Positions 57,933 to 64,000 of a stretch of DNA of 64,000 nt are shown here, piece after piece. The position numbers and the translations under genes were made by a program. Source of the DNA: Marinomonas profundimaris (GTDB lineage Bacteria; Pseudomonadota; Gammaproteobacteria; Pseudomonadales; Marinomonadaceae). Within the stretch, counting starts at the first letter, position 1, and each line of letters begins with the position of its first letter. The notes below the pieces were generated by a model. That model searched no databases. It was not told the DNA's origin and was given only the letters and a program-made list of their open reading frames with translations. The stretch spans positions 1-64,000 of the forward strand of contig NZ_AYOZ01000007.1 in NCBI RefSeq assembly GCF_000508165.1. The letters run 5' to 3'.

Positions 57933-57980
57933 AAAAAAAACGAGAGTTTTGTGAAAATTTGCAATTCCTCTCGTTTTTTT
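57933..57980 (-). terminator. Terminator downstream of gpt
   Basis: CGAGAG and CTCTCG, extended by A8 and T7, form a stem around a 21-nt loop. On the minus strand it ends in a T-run about 40 nt after the gpt stop. Confidence 0.7.
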
Positions 57981-58018
57981 CTGTAAGGGTGTGACTTGAG
58001 ATACGCTGACAGTAAAAC

Positions 58019-58516
58019 TTATTTTCCCTGACGATCCGCAAGTGGTGTCGAGAAAGTGTATTCCATGTCCCAAGGGAAGCGAATCCACGTATCTTGGCTC
58101 ACTTCCGTGATAAAAGTATCCACGAGTGGTTTACCGGCTGGCTTTGCATAAATCGTCGCGAAGTGTGCCTTTGGCAGCATTTCACGCACTTTTGCCGCAG
58201 TTCGACCTGTATCCACAAGATCATCGACCAAAATAAAACCTTCGCCGTCGCCTTCCACACCTTTCAGCACACTCAGCTCACCTTGTTTCATCGCAGCATC
58301 GCCTTTTTCATCGGCGCCGTAGCTCACAATACAAATGGTGTCGATCAATCGAATGTCCATTTCACGACACAGAATCGCCGCTGGAACCAAACCACCACGA
58401 GTAATCGCAATAATGCCTTTCCAAGGACCTTGCTCAAGCAATCGCCAAGACAAAACACGCGCATTTCTATGCAACTCTTCCCATGACACTGGAAAATCTT
58501 TTGAATAAGGGATCAT
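58019..58516 (-). CDS. gpt: Xanthine-guanine phosphoribosyltransferase
   Basis: Purine salvage: converts xanthine, guanine or hypoxanthine plus PRPP to the nucleotide. About 165 residues; the ATG at 58516 follows TAGGAG and a TTG start one codon earlier is less likely. The PRPP-binding loop [13 protein letters not shown] is clear, with [18 protein letters not shown] and the C-terminal [10 protein letters not shown] of the Gpt family. Slightly longer than E. coli Gpt. Functionally near ppnN, which also acts on purine nucleotides, but unlinked. Confidence 0.95.
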   Translation of the reverse strand: MIPYSKDFPVSWEELHRNARVLSWRLLEQGPWKGIIAITRGGLVPAAILCREMDIRLIDTICIVSYGADEKGDAAMKQGELSVLKGVEGDGEGFILVDDLVDTGRTAAKVREMLPKAHFATIYAKPAGKPLVDTFITEVSQDTWIRFPWDMEYTFSTPLADRQGK

Positions 58517-58640
58517 CAAGGCTCCTACGCTTTTCTATAAGCGGTTCGTTTTCGTATTTCAATTCTGTTTCAATTTAAGACCATTCTGCCTTTAATCAGA
58601 AGCAGATTATTATCAAATACAGTGAATGACACTAGAAGGG

Positions 58641-59153
58641 TTAGGATTTTAACGGCATAGGCAGTCCCGCCGCAACAAAAGTTACCCGATCGGTCAATTT
58701 AGCCAGCGCTTGATTCATTGCCCCAGCTTCGTCGCCAAAGCGTCGAGCCAGCGCGTTCATCGGCATAATACCCAACCCAACTTCGCTGGAAACCAAGACC
58801 AAGTCGCCTTGAAACTGCTCAACCGCCAGCAATAATGCGGCTTTTTCCTGCTGCAATCGCGCTTCATCTTCTAGGCAAAGCAGGTTGGTTAGCCACAAGG
58901 TAAAACACTCTACGATCACGGCTTGATTAGGCGAGTTTACACCATTTAGCACAGCCGCCAACGCCAAGGGTTCTTCTATTAGTTGCCATTCTTGAGGGCG
59001 ATTGTCTTTGTGCTGTTGCACGCGTTTTTCCATCTCGTCATCCCACACTTGAGATGTCGCGATATAACAAACCGGTTTGCCAGAGGCGGCGACTTGCTCT
59101 TGGGCAAAGGCACTTTTACCACTGCGAACGCCGCCTAATACGAGATGCTTCAT
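58641..59153 (-). CDS. cobU: Adenosylcobinamide kinase / guanylyltransferase
   Basis: Phosphorylates adenosylcobinamide and adds GMP, giving adenosylcobinamide-GDP in cobalamin nucleotide-loop assembly. 170 residues with the ATG at 59153, chosen because AGGAGAG precedes it and the P-loop GGVRSGKS follows immediately, as in the family. Further signatures are LVSSEVGLGIMPM and FGDEAGAMNQALA. The start overlaps the cobD stop by four bases (ATGA), so the two are translationally coupled. Confidence 0.96.
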   Translation of the reverse strand: MKHLVLGGVRSGKSAFAQEQVAASGKPVCYIATSQVWDDEMEKRVQQHKDNRPQEWQLIEEPLALAAVLNGVNSPNQAVIVECFTLWLTNLLCLEDEARLQQEKAALLLAVEQFQGDLVLVSSEVGLGIMPMNALARRFGDEAGAMNQALAKLTDRVTFVAAGLPMPLKS

Positions 59154-60271
59154 GCGAGCTCTCCTCGTGAATAACCACCTTGAGTTTGGCCGCCTGCGCT
59201 TTTCAACAAGCGAATCAGCGCGCTGTTTAGCGCATCCATTTCCGCCATCGCGGGTAGCGCGACTCGAATCCACCCTTCGCCCAAGCGAGTATGAATGCCC
59301 ACTTGATGCAACATTTCAAACACTTGCGCAGCGTATTCGTCACTGTCTAGCGTCCAAGTCACAAACAAAGGATTCAGCACGCTGTCTTGGGAATCAAAAA
59401 TGGTGTTGAATTTTGGCATCACGCGCTCGACAAACGCAGCTTGTCGCTGCTGTAAAGACTGCATGGCTTGCACTTGCCATGCTTTATCCGCAAAGGCCAA
59501 ACTCACAAGATGCAAACTTGGCGTTGCCACAGGCCAAGGCCCTAATAAATTGCTTAATGCGTGTTGCCATTTCGCCGCACAAAAAGCGAAACCAACACGC
59601 GCGCCCGCCAAACCAAAAAATTTCCCTACCGACCGAAGGACAAACAGAGACTCAGGCCAATGAGATGGCGTTACGCCCGTTAATACACTTCGCTCAGGGC
59701 AAGGATCAATAAAGGCTTCGTCAATCACCAAGCTCGCGCCTTGTTTTTCCGCGTGGTCAATCAACGCCGACAAGGTAGACGCTGACGCCCACTCTCCCGT
59801 TGGATTATTAGGGTGAATGACCACGGCGACCGCAAAATTCTGCTCAAGCAGTTCTTCCACGGCGTCATAAAAAAACAGCTCAAAACCCCACTTCTGCCAA
59901 GCAAACGCGTGTTCTTGATAACCAATGCGAGGCACAAAAACACGAGAATCGCTTAGTGTCTTCAACTCACGAAGCAGAATGGGTAACGACTCAATAATAT
60001 GCTGTGAACCCGCACCAATCACACTAGGACGGCAGGCATAATACTGTTCTGCCATATCAAGTAACGCGACTTGATCCGGCAAGTCCATCCACAAAGACGC
60101 TGCCATAGTAGGAACCGGCCAAGGTTCACGATTGCACGCGGAGGATAAATCCAACCAACTCAATGCATCGTTACCCACTTTGCGTTGCCAGTACGCCAAA
60201 TCACCACCGTGCTTGGGCGGTTCTAACACTAATCTAGACGTTCGTTCGGAAGGTATTAAACCAACAGACAT
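59150..60271 (-). CDS. cobD: Threonine-phosphate decarboxylase
   Basis: A PLP enzyme that decarboxylates L-threonine O-3-phosphate to aminopropanol phosphate, the linker of cobalamin. About 373 residues with the start at 60271, which follows GGGGA; an in-frame ATG at 60286 is also possible. Histidinol-phosphate-aminotransferase-like fold with HGGDLAYW near the N-terminus, VIHPNNPTGEW, VIDEAFID and the PLP lysine in LRSVGKFFGLAGARVGF. It overlaps the end of cbiB by about 15 bp and cobU by 4 bp. Confidence 0.93.
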   Translation of the reverse strand: MSVGLIPSERTSRLVLEPPKHGGDLAYWQRKVGNDALSWLDLSSACNREPWPVPTMAASLWMDLPDQVALLDMAEQYYACRPSVIGAGSQHIIESLPILLRELKTLSDSRVFVPRIGYQEHAFAWQKWGFELFFYDAVEELLEQNFAVAVVIHPNNPTGEWASASTLSALIDHAEKQGASLVIDEAFIDPCPERSVLTGVTPSHWPESLFVLRSVGKFFGLAGARVGFAFCAAKWQHALSNLLGPWPVATPSLHLVSLAFADKAWQVQAMQSLQQRQAAFVERVMPKFNTIFDSQDSVLNPLFVTWTLDSDEYAAQVFEMLHQVGIHTRLGEGWIRVALPAMAEMDALNSALIRLLKSAGGQTQGGYSRGELA

Positions 60272-61218
60272 ATGACCAATCCCCATAAATACACACTTTT
60301 ATCCACCAGCACGATCGCCTTTTTCAAATGATGAGGCAGCGGCGTTTCGCCCTCTTCTTCACCAAGAATGGGTCTGGTTTCTATTTTTCCAAAATACGGT
60401 GCTTCGCCACCTAATTTCACCCCTAATGCGCCAGCACCAGCCGCCATCACAGGGCCGGCATTTGGGCTTTTCCAGCGCGCAGAAGGGTGTCGAGCGCTGC
60501 GAATGGCCGCGTGCCAGCGTCCACAAATCGCATACGTATAGACCACCAATCGCGCAGGAAGGTAATTCAGCGCATCGTCAAACCGCGCAGCAAACCAGCC
60601 AAAATGCAACAACGACTCGGTTTTGTAGCCCCACATGGCGTCCAAAGTATTCGCCAATCGATACAAAAGCGCACCCGGCGCACCAAGAATGAGGAACCAA
60701 AAAATCGGCGCAAAAATCGCGTCACTGCCGTTTTCTAACACGGACTCAATGCCCGCTTTTGCCACCGCCGATTCGTCTAGATTTTGCGTATCACGACTGA
60801 CGATATAACTCACCGCGAGACGCGCTTCGTCGAGTTTTTCTGGCGTGAGTGGCGCCTCCGATAAAGGCGTATAAATCGCCAAAGCATGCTCTCGTAAACT
60901 CTGCCAACCAATCGCAAAATACAGCACGATGACAGACACGACTGTCCCAAGCCAATTTGGCAACAACCATAACAACGCCAATAGAGTCAGCAACCAAGGC
61001 ACGACAGCCACCAGCCACGCCAGCAGGCCAACAAAACGCTGACGTGATGGATCTGCCGTCACAGGCAACTGAATATAGTGGCGACAAAGATCCACCCAGC
61101 GGCCAAACCAAATCAGCGGATGCCAGCTTTTCGGCTCGCCCAATACGCGGTCCAACAGTAACGCCGCGAATAACATAAGACTCGTCGACGATAAAAAGTC
61201 AAAAATTGAAGTGATCAT
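60256..61218 (-). CDS. cbiB: Adenosylcobinamide-phosphate synthase
   Basis: Joins aminopropanol (phosphate) to adenosylcobyric acid, using the CobD and CobQ products. A 320-residue inner-membrane protein with four or five hydrophobic segments. Family hallmarks: LLLDRVLGEPKSWHPLIWFG at the N-terminus, SYIVSRDTQNLDESAVAKAGIESVLENGSDAIFAPIFWF and YKTESLLHFGWFAARFDD. First gene of the minus-strand cbiB-cobD-cobU operon and divergent from cobQ, with only 79 bp between. Confidence 0.96.
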   Translation of the reverse strand: MITSIFDFLSSTSLMLFAALLLDRVLGEPKSWHPLIWFGRWVDLCRHYIQLPVTADPSRQRFVGLLAWLVAVVPWLLTLLALLWLLPNWLGTVVSVIVLYFAIGWQSLREHALAIYTPLSEAPLTPEKLDEARLAVSYIVSRDTQNLDESAVAKAGIESVLENGSDAIFAPIFWFLILGAPGALLYRLANTLDAMWGYKTESLLHFGWFAARFDDALNYLPARLVVYTYAICGRWHAAIRSARHPSARWKSPNAGPVMAAGAGALGVKLGGEAPYFGKIETRPILGEEEGETPLPHHLKKAIVLVDKSVYLWGLVICLLV

Positions 61219-61231
61219 GAATATAGGTCGT

Positions 61232-61260
61232 TTTTCACTAAGTGGGCAATGAGGTAGAAT
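61232..61260 (+). promoter_or_regulatory. Candidate sigma-70 promoter of cobQ
   Basis: TTTTCA and TAGAAT are separated by exactly 17 bp, 37 bp upstream of the cobQ start. The -10 element is part of the palindrome TAGAATTCTA. Confidence 0.5.
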
Positions 61261-61297
61261 TCTAGCATCTTATTGATTTAAAGCGTGATGAACCTGA

Positions 61298-62782
61298 ATG
61301 CCAGCTTTTAGTTTAATGGTCCAAGGCACTACCTCGGACGCAGGAAAAAGTACCTTAGTCACGGCTTTGTGCCGTTTATTTGTCCGACGAGGCATTCAGG
61401 TCGCGCCTTTTAAGCCACAAAACATGGCCTTAAACAGCGCCGTCACAAACGACGGCAACGAGATCGGTCGCGCGCAAGCCGTTCAAGCCTATGCCGCAGG
61501 GTTGGAACCGCATGTCGACATGAACCCGATTTTATTGAAGCCGAATACGGACACGGGCGCGCAAGTCATTATTCAAGGCAAAGCCATTGGCAACATGAAC
61601 GCTGTCGGTTATCACGAATACAAAAGTGTCGCCAAACTGGCCGCGTTGGATTCGTATCATCGCCTTGCCGAACAATACAACGCCGTTCTTATTGAAGGCG
61701 CTGGCAGCCCAGCCGAAATCAATTTACGTGCTCGTGACATTGCCAATATGGGGTTTGCCGAAAGCATCGATTGCCCTGTTATTATCATCGCTGACATCGA
61801 CAAAGGCGGTGTGTTCGCTCACCTTGTCGGTACGTTGGATTTGCTCAGTCAGAGCGAACAAGATCGCGTGATTGGCTTTGTAATTAATCGCTTTCGTGGC
61901 GAGATTAGCTTGCTGCAATCTGGCTTAGATTGGCTAGAAGAGCGCACAGGAAAACCCGTTCTTGGGGTGTTGCCTTATCTAAAAGGCTTTCACCTTGAAT
62001 CCGAAGACGCCGTGGCAAAAAGTCCACAGAAAAACAGCGCCGACACGCAACTCAATGTTGTCATTCCCATCATGCCGCGCACCAGTAATCACACCGATTG
62101 GGACGCTTTACGCCTTCACCCAAATGTACAAGTCACGTTGGTTGGCGCGAACGAAACCATTCCACCCGCCGACTTGGTGATTTTACCAGGCAGCAAAAGT
62201 GTGCAAAGTGACCTCGCGTTTTTGCGTCAAGAAGGCTGGGAAGACTACTTAAACAAACACTTGCGATACGGCGGGAAAATCATCGGAATTTGCGGTGGCT
62301 TTCAAATGTTGGGTGAGCAATTACTCGATCCATTAGGATTGGAAAACCAGCACGCCAACACGCAATCGTCTGGCTTTGGCTTTATTCCGATGGAAACCGT
62401 ATTAGAAAAAGACAAACAGCTCAAACAGCGCCAAGGCCAACTGGACTTTAACGGAGAAACAGCCAAACTAACAGGCTACGAAATCCACTCCGGCGTTTCT
62501 AGGTTCTTCTCGCCTGAAAGCCATTTCGCCACGTTAGAAAACGGTGAAAAAGAAGGCTTCATCTCACCAGACAACAACATCATTGGCACGTATCTGCACG
62601 GCGTATTTGATCACCCAGAAGCACTAAACACCTTACTAAACTGGGCGGGCGTAACACAAGGTGACCACTTCGATTACGACCAACACCGCAACCGTGAGAT
62701 AGACCGGCTCGCCGACAGCACAGAACAGCACATGAACATCGACGCTTTAATTGAGCAATGCGAACGATTTCGGAGCAAATAA
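61298..62782 (+). CDS. cobQ: Cobyric acid synthase (glutamine-hydrolysing)
   Basis: Amidates adenosylcobyrinic acid diamide at four positions with glutamine and ATP. 494 residues. The N-terminal P-loop [10 protein letters not shown] (10-19) belongs to the dethiobiotin-synthetase-like ATPase domain, with [12 protein letters not shown] typical of CobQ. The C-terminal class I amidotransferase domain has the nucleophile Cys in [11 protein letters not shown] and the His in [10 protein letters not shown]. The ribosome site is weak. It is divergent from the cbiB operon, and supplies CbiB with cobyric acid. Confidence 0.97.
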   Translation: MPAFSLMVQGTTSDAGKSTLVTALCRLFVRRGIQVAPFKPQNMALNSAVTNDGNEIGRAQAVQAYAAGLEPHVDMNPILLKPNTDTGAQVIIQGKAIGNMNAVGYHEYKSVAKLAALDSYHRLAEQYNAVLIEGAGSPAEINLRARDIANMGFAESIDCPVIIIADIDKGGVFAHLVGTLDLLSQSEQDRVIGFVINRFRGEISLLQSGLDWLEERTGKPVLGVLPYLKGFHLESEDAVAKSPQKNSADTQLNVVIPIMPRTSNHTDWDALRLHPNVQVTLVGANETIPPADLVILPGSKSVQSDLAFLRQEGWEDYLNKHLRYGGKIIGICGGFQMLGEQLLDPLGLENQHANTQSSGFGFIPMETVLEKDKQLKQRQGQLDFNGETAKLTGYEIHSGVSRFFSPESHFATLENGEKEGFISPDNNIIGTYLHGVFDHPEALNTLLNWAGVTQGDHFDYDQHRNREIDRLADSTEQHMNIDALIEQCERFRSK

Positions 62783-62791
62783 AAAATCCCC

Positions 62792-62822
62792 CGCTGGGTG
62801 CCAACGCCCTCTTCACTCAGCG
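62792..62822 (+). terminator. Hairpin after cobQ
   Basis: CGCTGGGTG pairs with CACTCAGCG (one G-T pair) around a 13-nt loop, 10 nt after the stop. No T-run follows, so it is a weak candidate terminator. Confidence 0.4.
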
Positions 62823-63008
62823 CTCAACCTTTCTGCTATCGAACACCTCGAAAAACGCAAAACAAACTTCCTCACCGGCGACTGGACTTCCCAGACATTA
62901 ATATTCCATATAAGTGGCAATAGTTTGATTTAACGGAAACCTTAAGAAAGATGAAGTAACATTAACAAATGTTAATGAATCTCATTTGCGTTAATATATA
63001 AGTAATTG

Positions 63009-63023
63009 TGATAATCGTTCTCA
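63009..63023 (+). promoter_or_regulatory. Fur-like box upstream of the last TonB receptor gene
   Basis: TGATAATCGTTCTCA matches the 7-1-7 Fur dyad at 12 of 14 positions and lies 55 bp before the receptor start. Confidence 0.8.
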
Positions 63024-63078
63024 TCAAGGATGGCTTTTAAAAGTCAGGATTTACTTAATAACTCGATGAGAACCAATC

Positions 63079-64000
63079 ATGAAGAAAGCATCTCTAAATG
63101 TCCCTCTCACTTTCATTGCTGCCTCAATTCTAATGGCGGCCGCTCCAGTCTTCGCAGAAGAAACGACTGAAGAAGAACACCAACTCGATACGGTGACAAT
63201 TGAAGCCAATGCAGTCGTAACAGACATACAAAAAATTGGCAGTGTCTCTTCACGCATTAATAATGAGGACATAGAAAAGAATTTAACGAAGAATTTAGAT
63301 GATTTATTACGCTATGAACCCGGTGTTGAAGCAAGTCAGGATTCACGCTTTGGCATCAGTAGTATTAATATACGAGGACTAGACGGAGACAGAGTCAGAA
63401 TTACGGTCGACGGCGTCACCCAAGCAGATGCTTATGGCCCAACGTCTACCTACTTAAGAACAGGCCGCAACGCCGTCGACATGGACTCTCTAGAATCTGT
63501 CGATATTATAAAAGGTGGCGATGTCATTGAAGGAAGCGGCGCGCTCGGTGGCGTTGTCAAATACAAAACCAAAGAACCCAGTTCATTTTTAGAACCAACT
63601 GGCAACGACACATATGTCTCTCTAAAAGCAGGTTATAAAAGTGCATCAGACGAATACAGTGAAACAATAACGGCGGCTAACCGTACCGATAAAGTCGAAT
63701 CCTTATTGGTGCTCACAAACCGCGACAGTCACGAAACAGAAAACCACAGCGGCGATGCCGGTTCCGATACCACCGTTGGGGCAACAAGAGGATCCGTTGA
63801 TCCTTCAGATAACGGTTCAAACAATGTACTGGCCAAAGTTCAGGTGCAAGTAAACGACACCAACAAAATTGGATTGGTTGGTGAATACTTCCACAGCACG
63901 TCTGAATCCGTTTTATTCTCAGAAAGCTCCTCCACTGACGAACACAGCTCCGATGACGAAAGTGTCCGTCGTCGTATCGGCTTTTTCCATGAAAACACCC
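63079..64000 (+). CDS. TonB-dependent receptor, haem/transferrin-type, cut by window end
   Basis: The first 307 codons of an outer-membrane receptor whose 3-prime end is outside the window. Signal peptide ending VFA (about residue 26), TonB box-like LDTVTIEA, then the plug: DLLRYEPGVEASQDSRFGISSINIRG is the haemoglobin/transferrin/lactoferrin-type pattern, with DGDRVRITVDGVTQAD and VDIIKGGDVIEGSGALGGVVKYKTKEP. Barrel strands begin at about 190. The Fur-like box upstream suggests iron repression, so haem or an iron protein is a better guess for the ligand than cobalamin, despite the cob genes next door. Confidence 0.93.
   Translation, partial: MKKASLNVPLTFIAASILMAAAPVFAEETTEEEHQLDTVTIEANAVVTDIQKIGSVSSRINNEDIEKNLTKNLDDLLRYEPGVEASQDSRFGISSINIRGLDGDRVRITVDGVTQADAYGPTSTYLRTGRNAVDMDSLESVDIIKGGDVIEGSGALGGVVKYKTKEPSSFLEPTGNDTYVSLKAGYKSASDEYSETITAANRTDKVESLLVLTNRDSHETENHSGDAGSDTTVGATRGSVDPSDNGSNNVLAKVQVQVNDTNKIGLVGEYFHSTSESVLFSESSSTDEHSSDDESVRRRIGFFHENT

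Noticed and set aside
61219-61297. Cobalamin riboswitch between cbiB and cobQ
   Set aside because: The gap is only 79 bp and no B12-box could be found. A riboswitch does not fit there.
63079-64000. Cobalamin (BtuB) identity for the last TonB receptor because of the adjacent cob genes
   Set aside because: The plug sequence follows the haemoglobin/transferrin-type pattern and a Fur-like box, not a riboswitch, precedes it. The partial sequence does not allow a firm ligand.

Overview
The window reads as chromosomal DNA of a marine gammaproteobacterium, most probably Oceanospirillales and close to Marinomonas. That assignment is inference from gene content and protein style (AruF/AruG-type arginine succinyltransferase, UbiK, Rep, ZapE, Tdh/Kbl, several TonB receptors under Fur-like sites); no 16S gene is present. 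There is no rRNA operon, insertion sequence, CRISPR array or prophage.

Layout. 1-900: eight tRNA genes on the minus strand (Lys, Pro, Asn, Lys, His, Pro, Asn, Ser) behind one strong promoter, with a 160-bp internal duplication. 938-12168: housekeeping genes (polysaccharide deacetylase, kbl-tdh threonine catabolism, nudC, a choice-of-anchor lipoprotein, glsA, ppnN, zapE, an MFS transporter). 12420-19792: a minus-strand block running ECF sigma factor, FecR anti-sigma, STN-type TonB receptor and M16 zinc peptidase, preceded by a Fur-like box. I consider this the most interesting system: it looks like a surface-signalled import-and-digest unit of the FusA/FusC or YddB/PqqL kind. 19860-25957: an accessory island of redox/detoxification genes (GST, tautomerase, two LysR regulators, NADP-dependent oxidoreductase, a frameshifted alpha/beta hydrolase, an AraC regulator). 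26131-28466: Fur-box TonB siderophore receptor. 28658-35669: tRNA-Arg, cytochrome c5-like protein, rep, a bile-acid:Na+ symporter-family protein, an outer-membrane barrel, comM, small conserved genes, ubiK. 36082-39628: a sigma-54 promoter driving glnK-amtB, followed by a GNAT/nitrilase fusion. 39693-43263: radA, DUF1289, a ClpP-like lipoprotein, a diguanylate cyclase. 43317-45972: mmsA with a divergent LysR gene. 46145-51409: an RND efflux pair and a LysR gene. 51800-56891: arginine succinyltransferase-pathway genes aruF-aruG-astD-astB, without astC and astE. 57037-58516: DUF1904, DUF2914, gpt. 58641-62782: late cobalamin genes cobU-cobD-cbiB, divergent from cobQ. 63009-end: a Fur-box TonB receptor cut by the window edge.

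Working together. Three TonB receptors, an ECF/FecR pair and four Fur-like sites make iron (or iron-protein) acquisition a repeated theme. Nitrogen is the second: threonine (kbl/tdh), glutamine (glsA), arginine (aruFG, astDB), ammonium (amtB/glnK) and a possible amidase fusion. Gene starts were chosen from Shine-Dalgarno spacing, signal peptides and family lengths. Motif and palindrome coordinates were read by eye and should be accurate to a base or two.
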